From Helianthus annuus (Eukaryota; Streptophyta; Magnoliopsida; Asterales; Asteraceae), in NCBI RefSeq assembly GCF_002127325.2, contig NC_035436.2:121802771-121866770 (forward strand): a stretch of DNA of 64,000 nt, read 5' to 3'. Shown here piece after piece: positions 1-15,895 of the stretch. The translations under genes were made by a program, and so were the position numbers. The notes below the pieces were generated by a model. It was not told the origin of the DNA and did no database searches. It saw only the letters and a program-made list of their open reading frames with translations. Every line of letters starts with the position of its first letter. Within the stretch, counting starts at the first letter, position 1.

Positions 1-1662
1 AACAGTAATTAACCAAAAGGTTTCCCAATGCCCGGGAAGTAAAAGTAAGTTTTGTTCCCAATAACTAGGGATGGTATGTAAATGGTATCCCCTTTTACCA
101 GGGGATAGGATTGTTTCAGTCTCGTGTCCCAAACCACCGGGACGCACGCTTTTAAGTTGTGAACTCACCTTGGGTTGCTCGGTAGGTTTAGGTTACTTGT
201 CAATCACGTTGGTCACCACGTCCTAACATGGTTACCGGTATAGGTCAGGTTCGGTGTACAAGCATTCACGTAAAACACATATAGGCACGTAACTAACACG
301 TATCAAGCATATAAGTAAACAGTGGGTTACTGGGCCGGCCTAAGTAATTAAGCAGTCAACAGCAACACGTAATCCAGTCAACAGATAGCCCAAGTTAAAC
401 ACATATGGGCCCAGTAACCAAAATGAGCAGCCCACTCGCAACCAGCTGGTCTCGAGTCGCAACCAGGTGGTTTCGGCTTGTCACGTTGTGGTTGCGAGTC
501 GTAACCGTGGTCTCGAGTCATCATGCTGTGGTTGCGAGTCGCAACCGACGTAGTCTCGAGTCGCAATCACGTGGTTTCGACTTGTCATTCTTTGGTTGCG
601 AGTCGCAACGGTGCGGTTTCGAGTCGGAAGGCTGTCGTTGCGAGTCGTAACCTGTCACTTTCATGTACACGTGATGATGCAGGTGCATCAGTCCCTTTTG
701 TACCAAGAATTCAGGCCCATTTTAGGAAACTACCAATAAGGTTTCACTAACACTTTGCCAAATCTGAATACTAGTAAAGATAGATCAAACTTTGCCATTT
801 TTACATCTTCAAGCCATATTCAAACAAGTTCATCCTATCTTCATATTTTTCTAGGGTTTTCATGCCAATATAAACACATATTTATGAACCGAAAATCACA
901 CATTTAACAAGATCTTGATGCTAAACAAGAAAACATACATTATAGCCGAAAATCTTATGCTAAACATCATCATTCTTGCAAGAAACAAAGAAGCATAGTG
1001 TAGTTGGCTATGAACACTTGTAACTACCAATATCAAGTCATTTTAGTCATGTTAACACATATTCACAAACTTTACAAAACAACCTAATAATCTTGTATGA
1101 ACTTCTAACCAACCATTTCTTAGTTCATACAACATACATACATCTTAAACACAAAAGGAAACACTAACCGGTTATGAAAAAGGGGGAGCCGAAAACAAAG
1201 AGAAGAGAATGAGAGAAGATGAAGTGTCCGAGCGATCCGAGCTTGACCGAGTCCTTGTCCGAGGTCCTTGCTTGAACCGAAAGTTGGAGGAGGTTGGGAT
1301 GATGTTTGGGGTTTCTTGTTGAGAGCAAAGAGTAGAAGTGTTGGTGTAACAAATGAAGGGAAATGGGGAAAGTGGGGGATTATATACCAAGTGTCAACAA
1401 GACTAAGGGGGTTTCGGGTTGGGCTTGGGGGTTTCGGCCCAAACCGGTTTCGGCTCAACGGCCCACTCGAGACCGAGTGGCCCACTCGCAACCGCCCGGT
1501 TGCGAGTCATGGTCTCGGGTCGTGGTTTCGGCTCTCATATATATATTTATATAATACATACATACATCACATATCATGCACAAAGGTCACGTTTTCATTT
1601 AATAATATTTATATACACAAAATATTACAAGGTGTTCGTATGGAAAAACCTCGAGTGTCACA
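1..1662 (-). repeat. Tekay-1 3' LTR (left, truncated by window start)
   Basis: Direct repeat of 7371-9032. Copies agree through ...gtgtcaca and diverge immediately after 1662/9032, which defines the LTR edge. The missing left part should be about 707 bases. It carries the GTTGCGAGTCGCAAC-type motif cluster at 427-650 and another at about 1455-1530. Small frames inside are not conserved coding and occur identically in both copies only because the LTRs are identical. Confidence 0.93.
1380..1386 (-). promoter_or_regulatory. TATA box of Tekay-1 3' LTR
   Basis: TATATAA on the minus strand, followed by a C-rich stretch; the same box is at 8750-8756 in the 5' LTR, where it would drive element transcription. 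The GC-rich motif cluster at 1455-1530 lies 75-130 bases upstream in the transcription direction. Confidence 0.55.
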
Positions 1663-1754
1663 TTATCCCCAAGTTTTAAGAACTTTCGTCCCGAAAGTTG
1701 AAGCAGCCACTGCCAAGCTAGCGTGTTTCAACGGGGTGTCACATCATCCCCCCG
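1663..1754 (-). other. Polypurine tract region with a duplicated PPT/LTR-junction module
   Basis: Read on the minus strand, a purine run GGGGGG followed by ATGATGTGACACC occurs at 1737-1754, right after the Gag-Pol stop codon. A second, similar run (CTTGGGGATAA then TGTGACAC) lies about 80 bases further on and abuts the LTR edge at 1662. Both are preceded by a matching TTCGGGACGAAA stretch, so the junction module looks duplicated. The right LTR shows that the functional edge is now the inner copy. Confidence 0.6.
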
Positions 1755-4700
1755 TTAGTTTGGAATTTCGTCCCGAAATTCGGTTGTAGCTTCAGTGCTG
1801 GGGTTTTCGTTTGGGAATAACTGGGGATACTTGGACTTCATCTGGTCCTCCCGCTCCCAGGTAAACTCTGGGCCGCGCCGTGAGTTCCAACGAACTCGTA
1901 CAAGGGGTATCTGGCTACGTTTGAGGGTTTTGATTTCTCGATCCGTGATCTCAATCGGTTCCTCAGTAAAGTGTAGCTGTTCATCAATCGTCAGTTCCTT
2001 AAAAGGAATCACAAGTGTTTCATCCGACAAACACTTCTTCAGGTTAGACACGTGAAAAACATTGTGCACTGCACTCAGCTCTGCAGGCAGGTTCAATCTA
2101 TAAGCAACCTTACCGATTTTCTCGGTAATTTCGAACGGTCCAACATACCGTGGATTCAGCTTGCCTCGTTTACCAAAACGAACCACACCCTTCCAGGGTG
2201 AGACTTTAAGTAGAACCCGGTCCCCGACCTGGAATTCTAATGGTCTCTTACGCTTGTCAGCGTAGCTTTTCTGACGGTCACGAGCTGCCGCCATGCGTTG
2301 CCTGATCTGGGAAATCTTTTCCGTTGTATCTACCACTAGTTCTGGGCCTGTGAGTTGACTATCACCAACTTCCGCCCAGCAGAGAGGTGATCGGCATTTA
2401 CGACCGTACAATGCCTCAAAAGGTGCCGCCTGAATACTAGTGTGATAGCTGTTGTTGTAGGAGAATTCCACCAGCGGTAGATGCTTCTCCCAGTTTTTGC
2501 CAAAGTCGATCACACATGCTCTAAGCATGTCTTCCAGGGTTTGGATGGTGCGTTCAGACTGCCCATCCGTTTGCGGGTGATAAGCGGTGCTCATGTCCAA
2601 ACGTGAGCCAAAACATTTGTGCATAGCTTGCCACAACTCGGAAGTAAAACGAGCGTCTCGGTCGGAAATAATAGAAATTGGCACCCCGTGCCTGGAGACT
2701 ACTTCCTTTAAATAGATTTCTGCCAAGGTTGAGAACTTGTCTGTTTCCTTAATGGCCAGAAAGTGTGCAGACTTAGTCAATCGATCTACTATCACCCAGA
2801 TAGTATCATTCCCACGTTGGGATCTAGGTAGTCCTGTAACAAAATCCATGGAAATCTGTTCCCATTTCCATTTCGGGATTTCGGGTTGCTGCAGTAGGCC
2901 TGCTGGTTTCTGATACTCGATCTTGACTCTTGCGCAGGTCAAACATTTGCCAACATAGGCGGCTATGTGGGCTTTCATGCCAGGCCACCAGTACGTGGTT
3001 TTCAAGTCGTGGTACATCTTATCTGCACCAGGATGTACTGAATAACGGGATTTATGAGCTTCGTCCATCACAAGCTCTCGTAGGTCTCCGTAAAGTGGGA
3101 CCCAAATGCGCCCTGCCACATAGTAGGCGCCGTCTTCTTTCTGTTCTAGTTGCTGTCTCGATCCTCGCAGGGACTCAGCCCCGATGTTTTCCGGTTTCAG
3201 AGCTTCAATCTGAGCATTTCGGATCTGGGTAGGGAGACTAGACTGGATGGTAAGTTGTAATGCTCGCACGCGCTTTGGTATAGTGTCCTTTCGGCTGAGG
3301 GCGTCTGCCACGACATTGGCCTTGCCCGGATGATACTTGATGGCGCATTCATAATCATTCAGAAGTTCGACCCATCGACGTTGTCGCATGTTTAGTTCCT
3401 TCTGCTTAAAGATATGCTCGAGACTCCTGTGATCGGTGTAAATGGTGCACTTGGTACCGTACAAGTAATGTCTCCATATCTTAAGCGCAAATATCACTGC
3501 TCCCAGTTCCAAGTCGTGTGTTGTGTAGTTCCTTTCGTGTGTCTTGAGTTGTCGGGAGGCGTAAGCAATAACTTTCTCGCGTTGCATCAACACACAACCG
3601 AGCCCATGAATAGACGCATCGCAGTAAACCACAAAGTCGTCCGTTCCTTCAGGCAACGATAGAATAGGAGCGCTGCAGAGGTTATCCTTAAGCCTCTGAA
3701 AAGCAGATTCCTGTGCTTCATTCCACTTGTAGGTGACGCCTTTCTGAGTGAGTGTAGTGAGGGGTTGAGCAATCTTTGAGAATCCCTGAATAAATCTGCG
3801 GTAGTAGCCTGCCAATCCCAAGAATTGGCGAACTTCAGTCGGAGTCTTAGGGGTAGGCCAATTCTTTATAGAGTCGATCTTAGCTGGGTCGACGTGGATT
3901 CCATCCTTGTTAACCACGTGCCCAAGGAAATGAACTTCTCGAAGCCAGAAGTCGCATTTCGAGAACTTGGCATACAGTTGCTCATTGCGGAGGAGTTCGA
4001 GGATAAGGCGTAGATGCTGTTCATGCTCTTCCTGACTTTTCGAGTAGATCAAGATGTCGTCTATAAACACGATCACAAATTTGTCGAGGTAGGGTTTGCA
4101 TACTCGGTTCATAAGATCCATGAACACTGCAGGGGCGTTGGTCATTCCAAAGGGCATAACGAGGAATTCATAATGACCATAACGAGTTCTGAATGCAGTT
4201 TTGGAGATGTCTTCATTACGGACCCTTAACTGATGGTAGCCTGATCGCAGGTCAATCTTAGAGTAGTAGCTCGATCCTTGCAGTTGATCAAACAAATCGT
4301 CGATTCGCGGGAGAGGGTAACGATTCTTGATGGTAACCTTGTTCAACTCACGATAGTCTATGCACATTCGGAACGTGCCATCCTTCTTCTTAACAAAGAG
4401 TACCGGTGCTCCCCAGGGTGACGAACTAGGGCGGATAAACCCTTTATCCAAAAGTTCCTGTAGTTGTGTCGAGAGTTCCTTCAATTCTGCGGGGGCTAGT
4501 CGATAAGGTGCACGAGCTATAGGCGCTGCTCCGGGAGCTAGCTCGATTTGGAATTCGACCTGACGATGGGGAGGGAGTCCAGGTAATTCCTCAGGAAATA
4601 CCTCGGGGTAGTCACGCACTACTGGAAAGTCTTCAATCCTCTTTTCCTTTTCCTGCGTGTTGGTAACAAGTGCTAAGATAGCGGTGTGCCCTTTTCGTAA

Positions 4701-6380
4701 ACACTTCTGGGCCTTCAAGAACGAGATAATGCCGGAGATTTCTCCGCCTTTGCCACCTGGTACAATGAGGGGTTTGCCAGAACGACGAGGAATACGAACT
4801 GCTTTCTCTTGACAAAGGATCTCAGCGCGATGCTTGGATAACCAATCCATACCAATAACGACGTCGAAGCTTCCAAGAGTAACAGGGAATAGGTCGATAC
4901 TAAATGTCTGACCAGACAACTCTAGTTTGCAGCCTCTGACAACATGTGAGGCCTCGATGTTTCTACCATTAGCTAACTCGACGATATGAGGAGAACTTAG
5001 TAACGAAAGCGGACGCTTAAGCTTCTTACTAATACGTTGGGACACATAACTAGCATCGGCACCGGAATCAAATAACACAGAAACATAACGATCATCGAGT
5101 AGGAACTTACCCGCCACGACATTGGGGTCATTCCTTGCTTCACCAGCTCCAATCACGAAAGCCCTTCCTCTAGCACCATTCCCAGCATTGTTGTTCTGAT
5201 TGTTGTTTCCAGCTCCCTGATTATTGTTGCGGTTCTGATTCAGTTCAGGACAATCCTTCTTAAAGTGCCCCTCAGCTCCACACTTAAAACATGCCCGGTT
5301 GTTTCCCTGCTGCTGTTGCTGTTGGGGTTGTTGCTGGTTCTGTCTAGCTGGGAACTGACTTCTACAATCCTTGGCCTCATGCCCCATTTTGTTACATCGC
5401 TGACACTGGCCCTTCACACACTGCCCGCTGTGATGTCGATTGCACTTGTTGCACTTGGGGTGGTTTCCACGATAGCCACCCTGTTGTTGAGCGCCCTTGT
5501 TGTTTTCGGTTTTCCTTTGCTGTGCTGGGGCCTGAGTGGGGTTAGCATCCTTGCTTTGACTTCCTTCCCACTTACGCTTGCTGTCACTAGAAGTTCCGAC
5601 AGTAGCACTGATCCTTTTGGGCAACCGGCCCTCTTCTACGGCTTGATCAGTGAGTTTGTGAGCAAGTCGAACAATCGGCTGAATGGTAGTGTGGTTGGCT
5701 GAAGTGACATGGCTTCGAATCTCTGGAGCCAAACCTTTGATATACAGTTCGATCCTTCGGTACATTGGTCGAGACATGTTTGGGCAAAGAGCAGCGTAGT
5801 CATTTGACAGCTTGGTGTATGTTTCAATTTCCGACCCAACCATCTTGAGTTCATAGTACTCATTCTCAAGCTTGTGGATGTCATCCCGGTGACAGTATTC
5901 GTCCTTAATCATATCCTTGAAATCCTCCCATGCCGTAGCATTTGCAGTTTCCAAACCAAACATCTGAATCTGCGCCTTCCACCAAGAAAGCGCGCTTCCT
6001 TCAAGCGTAGCAGTAGCAAACTTCACCCAGTTCGCAGGGGGACACTCGCAAACAGCAAAAACAGCTTCAATTTTCTCAATCCAATGCAGAAGACCTATGG
6101 CACCCTCAGTGCCGTTGAAAGGGAGAGGCTTGCAATCCATGAAAGTTTTGAAAGTACACACTGGTGGTTGCGCAGGTGCATGCTGACCTGTTCGTGAGAA
6201 GCGAAGCGTATAGGTTTAGAGGCGAAAAGTCGATGTGGCGGTAGGACCTAAACATCCTAAAACAACGAGCTTACCTAAAGGGTGAGCTGCAAAAGCCGCA
6301 GCCACTGTGTTGAGCAGGTTAGTGAACTGAGCCTGCGTCATGTTAATGTTTCCTCTTCCGCGTCCACTCATTGTCTTCAT
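1755..6380 (-). CDS. Gag-Pol polyprotein of Tekay-1 (spliced: 6380-6275, 6187-1755)
   Basis: Encodes capsid/nucleocapsid, protease, reverse transcriptase, RNase H and integrase for element replication in cytoplasmic particles and nuclear integration. Numbered from GTG at 6161, the main 1468-residue frame shows: a gag domain at about 10-180; three CCHC knuckles (C237-C248, C253-C266, C291-C304), the first with atypical spacing; protease DSGA at 365; RT with FIDD at 699-702; RNase H from about 842; integrase HHCC zinc site (H1043, H1051, C1073, C1076); catalytic D1106, D1167, E1203; and a chromodomain-like tail near 1395-1450. No in-frame ATG lies upstream in this exon before a stop. Removing an 87-nt GT-AG intron joins an upstream ATG (6380, or 6371 giving MSGRGRG) in frame, for about 1512 residues. 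No frameshift or stop breaks the main frame. Start and splicing are inferred. Confidence 0.9.
6188..6274 (-). other. Probable intron in Tekay-1 gag
   Basis: On the minus strand the exon ends ...TTTAG, followed by GTAAGC at 6274, and the intron ends ...CGAACAG at 6188 before GTCAGCATG. A CTAAAC branch-like site lies about 30 bases before the acceptor. The length is 87, a multiple of three, but the intron contains an in-frame TAA, so unspliced RNA would stop shortly after the first exon. Splicing joins the N-terminal MSGRGRG segment to the gag domain in frame. The alternative is a single nonsense mutation in a normally unspliced gag. Confidence 0.6.
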
Positions 6381-6645
6381 AACCAGAAAACACAGTATGA
6401 GTGTGATGCCGTAAGGTAGCGAGAATGAGATAGGAGAGAGAGGTGTATCTATCTAGTTTAGGCACACTAGTACGTATAGCATAACAGGAAACATAAAGCA
6501 AACAAGTAAACACTGGTCCGAGCTATGAGGTCAAATGTGTCGAGCCTTGCACTTGGAGTGTAGTGTCGTTACGAGTCACGGGTTATAGTCTGGTTTTTCT
6601 CCAAAAAGATTTTCCCCTTTTTAAAACCAAGTTCACTATAACCAA

Positions 6646-6659
6646 TGGCTCTGATACCA
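6646..6659 (-). other. Primer binding site of Tekay-1 (initiator Met tRNA)
   Basis: Minus strand reads TGGTATCAGAGCCA three bases inside the 5' LTR edge, complementary to the 3' end of plant initiator methionine tRNA. This fixes the element's orientation. The leader from here to the first gag ATG (6645-6381) shows nothing else recognisable. Confidence 0.9.
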
Positions 6660-6662
6660 ATC

Positions 6663-9032
6663 TGTCACACCCCCAAAATCCACCTGCGGATAACACCCGC
6701 TTCGAGGGCGTGACCGACCAGGATCCAGCCACCAATTATACCGAATACTTAAGTTGATAACAAAAGTAATACTTACTATTCATAAGCTTAGCAAATATTA
6801 AGTTCAGAGTTTTAAAGTTTTAAGTTCCAAAACAGTATTAAGTAGCGGAAGCATAAGTACGGTAGGTTAAAACAAAGTTCATGTTTCAAAATAAGGTAAC
6901 ACCCAACACAAGGGTGAATAGACACTACACGTTCCCAAGCTGCAAGCTCCATCGTCACTGGTTACCTGCAAAGCATGCAGTAAGGGGTCAACAATAATGC
7001 TGAGTGAGTCCACTAGTTGTCCAGTTTTAATTACCAAAAACTTTGTTTCACCGGTTAATTTATCCGTTTATACATGCCATGGGGAGCTACCCCAAAAGTT
7101 AGCGACTAAACTGTTTTTCCAATACCGAACACTAGGTAACCGTTGCGTATCCGCAGGATGCCCCGATGTCAATGTTCTATCATCATTGACGAAATTCTGA
7201 GTTCATTAGTTCACGCCCGTCCCAAACCAGGGCACGGTGTGAGGCTGGTAAACACCTAAATAGCGCTATCAACTAATAACCCGTTCGCCTAACCCGGCGA
7301 CTAATCGGTATTTGTAGTAGGGACTTGAGTGATAGAGTTTCGTTTAGTGCCGTTAGTTGCAATCCGTATAAACAGTAATTAACCAAAAGGTTTCCCAATG
7401 CCCGGGAAGTAAAAGTAAGTTTTGTTCCCAATAACTAGGGATGGTATGTAAATGGTATCCCCTTTTACCAGGGGATAGGATTGTTTCAGTCTCGTGTCCC
7501 AAACCACCGGGACGCACGCTTTTAAGTTGTGAACTCACCTTGGGTTGCTCGGTAGGTTTAGGTTACTTGTCAATCACGTTGGTCACCACGTCCTAACATG
7601 GTTACCGGTATAGGTCAGGTTCGGTGTACAAGCATTCACGTAAAACACATATAGGCACGTAACTAACACGTATCAAGCATATAAGTAAACAGTGGGTTAC
7701 TGGGCCGGCCTAAGTAATTAAGCAGTCAACAGCAACACGTAATCCAGTCAACAGATAGCCCAAGTTAAACACATATGGGCCCAGTAACCAAAATGAGCAG
7801 CCCACTCGCAACCAGCTGGTCTCGAGTCGCAACCAGGTGGTTTCGGCTTGTCACGTTGTGGTTGCGAGTCGTAACCGTGGTCTCGAGTCATCATGCTGTG
7901 GTTGCGAGTCGCAACCGACGTAGTCTCGAGTCGCAATCACGTGGTTTCGACTTGTCATTCTTTGGTTGCGAGTCGCAACGGTGCGGTTTCGAGTCGGAAG
8001 GCTGTCGTTGCGAGTCGTAACCTGTCACTTTCATGTACACGTGATGATGCAGGTGCATCAGTCCCTTTTGTACCAAGAATTCAGGCCCATTTTAGGAAAC
8101 TACCAATAAGGTTTCACTAACACTTTGCCAAATCTGAATACTAGTAAAGATAGATCAAACTTTGCCATTTTTACATCTTCAAGCCATATTCAAACAAGTT
8201 CATCCTATCTTCATATTTTTCTAGGGTTTTCATGCCAATATAAACACATATTTATGAACCGAAAATCACACATTTAACAAGATCTTGATGCTAAACAAGA
8301 AAACATACATTATAGCCGAAAATCTTATGCTAAACATCATCATTCTTGCAAGAAACAAAGAAGCATAGTGTAGTTGGCTATGAACACTTGTAACTACCAA
8401 TATCAAGTCATTTTAGTCATGTTAACACATATTCACAAACTTTACAAAACAACCTAATAATCTTGTATGAACTTCTAACCAACCATTTCTTAGTTCATAC
8501 AACATACATACATCTTAAACACAAAAGGAAACACTAACCGGTTATGAAAAAGGGGGAGCCGAAAACAAAGAGAAGAGAATGAGAGAAGATGAAGTGTCCG
8601 AGCGATCCGAGCTTGACCGAGTCCTTGTCCGAGGTCCTTGCTTGAACCGAAAGTTGGAGGAGGTTGGGATGATGTTTGGGGTTTCTTGTTGAGAGCAAAG
8701 AGTAGAAGTGTTGGTGTAACAAATGAAGGGAAATGGGGAAAGTGGGGGATTATATACCAAGTGTCAACAAGACTAAGGGGGTTTCGGGTTGGGCTTGGGG
8801 GTTTCGGCCCAAACCGGTTTCGGCTCAACGGCCCACTCGAGACCGAGTGGCCCACTCGCAACCGCCCGGTTGCGAGTCATGGTCTCGGGTCGTGGTTTCG
8901 GCTCTCATATATATATTTATATAATACATACATACATCACATATCATGCACAAAGGTCACGTTTTCATTTAATAATATTTATATACACAAAATATTACAA
9001 GGTGTTCGTATGGAAAAACCTCGAGTGTCACA
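6663..9032 (-). repeat. Tekay-1 5' LTR (complete, 2370 bp)
   Basis: Begins TGTCACAC and ends GTGTCACA, in plus-strand reading. It is identical to 1-1662 over the shared part. Motif clusters of GTTGCGAGTCGCAAC type lie at 7797-8020 and about 8825-8900. Confidence 0.93.
8750..8756 (-). promoter_or_regulatory. TATA box of Tekay-1 5' LTR
   Basis: TATATAA on the minus strand, the predicted core promoter for the full-length Tekay-1 RNA. No experimental start site can be read from the sequence. Confidence 0.55.
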
Positions 9033-13100
<4,068 letters not shown>

Positions 13101-13120
13101 TATATATATATATATATATA
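13101..13120. repeat. (TA)n tract between elements B and C
   Basis: Ten TA units exactly at the junction of two elements with unrelated interiors. Confidence 0.95.
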
Positions 13121-14311
13121 GGAGGAGGAGGAGGAGTTGGGTAGAAAGTGAGTTTTTCCTAGAAAGTCTAGGAAGCAATAAGAATGTGACATGTGGCATG
13201 GAAGGATTTTAACTAAAAGGGCACTTGTGTAATTTGACATTTTATTTTATTTTTGGAATTTTATCTCTCATTAACTAACAATGCCTATAATTATGGAAAC
13301 TGTTTCTCCAAGATTTTTTGTATTTTGCAACCTTCTCCTTCTTCGTCTTCGTCATCATCAAACACTTCTCCATCTCCACCATCTCCGAGTTCATCATCAC
13401 CATTCAAATACTGTTCGTATCATCTCCGTAGAAAACGATGTGTTTTAACAGCAAGCAAATTAATACAGTTGTGTTTTAGCAGCAAGCAGATTTGTACAGT
13501 TGTGTTTTAGCATTCAGATTCATACAGTTGTGTTTTAACAGCAAGCAAATTCATACAGTTGTGTTTTAGCATTCAGATTCATACAGTTGTGTTTTAATAG
13601 CAAGCAGATTCATACAGTTGTGTTTTAATAGCAAGTAGATCCATACAGTAGTGTTTTAGCATTCTGATTCATACAGTAGTGTTTTAACAGCAAGCAGATT
13701 CATACAGTTGTGTTTTAGCATTCAGATACATACAGTTGTGTTTTACCAGCAAGCAGATTCATACAGTTGTGTTTTAACAGCAAGCAGATTCATACAATTG
13801 TGTTTTAACAGCAAGCATATTCATATAGTTGTGTTTTAGCATTCAGATTCATACAGTTGTGTTTTAGCATTCAGATTCATACAGTTGTGTTTTAACAGCA
13901 AACAGATTCATACGCTATGTTTTACCATCCGTGCTGGTAATGCTGGAGGATTCTTGACGTCGTGTTTTAACAGCAAGCAGATTAGCAAGCAGATTAATAC
14001 GATGTGTTTTCTTGATGTGTTTCTTCATGAAGGATAGAAGGAAGAGAGAGAAAGAGAGAGAGAAAGGGAGAGAGAGAGAGAAAAAAAATCGCATGAAATG
14101 TGGGGTGGTTGTGGAATGACAATTATTTCCATATTTAAAACAAGCTAAATGACATATCTACCCCTGATTAATTAAATAATCCTATTTTTAAGAAACACAT
14201 ATTACCAAATTGCCACCAAGATGATCTTAACCATTAAACACACCCATTGGATGGCCCAGATCGCTTCCTAAACTTTCTAGGAAAAACACACTTTCCGTAG
14301 GATCCCCACTC
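13121..14311. mobile_element. Element C: 1.2-kb TIR element with internal minisatellite
   Basis: The terminal inverted repeats are clear: the left end reads gtagaaagtgagtttttcct and then agaaagtctaggaagc, and the complement of the right end reads gtgtgtttttcctagaaag and then tttaggaagc. There is no open reading frame of note. The middle is a minisatellite (13436-13980). The element sits between (TA)10 on the left and (TA)5 on the right, and most resembles a MITE-type non-autonomous DNA element. Confidence 0.75.
13436..13980. repeat. Minisatellite in element C
   Basis: About 18 copies of two alternating variants of roughly 28 and 31 bases. Both start with acagttgtgtttta; one continues gcattcagattcat and the other acagcaagcagattcat. 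The order of variants is irregular, as in arrays that change by unequal exchange. Confidence 0.9.
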
Positions 14312-14321
14312 TATATATATA

Positions 14322-14541
14322 GGGTGGGGTTCTAGAGTGAACACTAGTGTATTTGCTAACCGAGTTAACAAATCCAGGCCATTCATCTACACATGTGTAT
14401 GGCCAGGATCTCATCATCAAATCGTAAAATACACTAGTGTATTTCAACATCAAATCCTGGCCATTGATCTACACACGTGTATGGCCAGGATTAGTTCACT
14501 CAGTTCGCAAGCTACATTAGTGTTCACTCTTGAACCTAATC
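14322..14541. mobile_element. Element D1: fold-back MITE copy 1
   Basis: Left end gggtggggttctagagtgaa pairs with the complement of the right end (ttcaagagtgaacactagtg region). It is the same family as 16514-16652, but with the inner ccaggccattcatctacacatgtgtatgg-like arm present twice, making it about 80 bases longer. TA tracts flank both ends. Confidence 0.85.
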
Positions 14542-14566
14542 ATATATATATATATATATATATATA

Positions 14567-14947
14567 GGGTGGGAGTTGGCTACAAAGTCCATTTTTCCTA
14601 CAAAGTGTACAAAGTCATAAAACACACTCAAACCCTAGAAATAACAAATTGAAGATTACTAAAACGCCATATTTGTGGGTTTTGTGTTGTGTTTTGGATG
14701 ATAAGGCTTTGATTTTTGAATGACTAACATTAGTATGTTTTATGTTGATTATTATGTTGTGTTTTATATTCATAGTTCTACGATGGTGTGTTTCAAGTTT
14801 TTATGGACTGTTAAGGTTTGGATATTGTGTTCTAGTGATCTTCACTATGTTATTTGTGAGTTTTGAGTGTGTTTTATGGCTGAAATTGTGGTATTTTATG
14901 ACTTTGTACACTTTGTAGGAAATGGACTTTGTAGTCGAACCCCACCC
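14567..14947. mobile_element. Element E: TIR element (381 bp)
   Basis: Terminal inverted repeats of about 50 bases: left ctacaaagtccatttttcct, then acaaagtgtacaaagtcata; the complement of the right end reads ctacaaagtccatttcctac and on into the same acaaagtcata. The outermost bases are gggtggg. The interior is AT-rich with no gene. A TA tract follows at 14948-14967. Confidence 0.85.
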
Positions 14948-14967
14948 TATATATATATATATATATA

Positions 14968-15479
<512 letters not shown>

Positions 15480-15895
15480 GGATAAAGCTAGGTAGAAAAC
15501 CCTCCATTTTGAGAAAACCTGGGAAACTCAAAGCTCCTGACTTTTTTTTTTTTTTGAAAAAATAACACATGTAATATACATGTTTTTAAGAGTTTTGGGC
15601 CAAAAAAAACAAAAAAAAAAAGCGCCGGAGGAATCTTTAAAAAAAAAAACAAATTTCAGCAAGTTTCAGCCTTTGTTGCCTAACACATGTTAGTTACCCG
15701 GACATTGCTGAAATTTGTTTATTTTTTTTTTTAAAACAACCCTTCGGCGCTTTTTTGTTTTTTTTTTGGCCCAAAACTCTTAAAAACATGTATATTACAT
15801 GTTTTATTTTTTCAAAAAAAAAACGTCGGGAGGTTGGGTAAAAATGGGAGTTTTCAGAGTTTTCTTAAATTTTTAGGGTTTTCTACATAGCCATC

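Larger units (their letters stand above)
1..9032 (-). mobile_element. Tekay-1: near-complete Ty3/gypsy (chromovirus, Tekay-like) retrotransposon
   Basis: A minus-strand LTR retrotransposon whose right (5') LTR is complete and whose left (3') LTR is cut by the window edge. In minus-strand order it shows 5' LTR, initiator-Met-type primer binding site, gag with a probable intron, one Gag-Pol frame, polypurine tract and 3' LTR. The two LTR copies are offset by 7370 bases and were identical in every line I compared, so the insertion is very recent. LTR ends are TG...CA. The right flank begins gattt; the left target-site copy lies outside the window, so the duplication cannot be checked. The C-terminal Pol segment resembles the chromodomain-like tail of Tekay/Del elements. 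It is the only element here with an unbroken pol and could be autonomous. Confidence 0.93.

Noticed and set aside
1268..1789. 173-codon frame across the Tekay-1 LTR end, and the similar frame at 8638-9066
   Set aside because: They lie inside LTR sequence, start at a TTG, share only the LTR part and diverge at the edge. No family.
5265..5702. 145-codon plus-strand frame inside Tekay-1 gag
   Set aside because: Antisense shadow of the Gln/Asn-rich gag region; Leu/Val-rich composition follows from the opposite strand.
13436..13980. Resemblance of regular repeats to a CRISPR array
   Set aside because: No unique spacers between repeats, two interleaved variants, AT-rich eukaryotic context and terminal inverted repeats of a mobile element around it.
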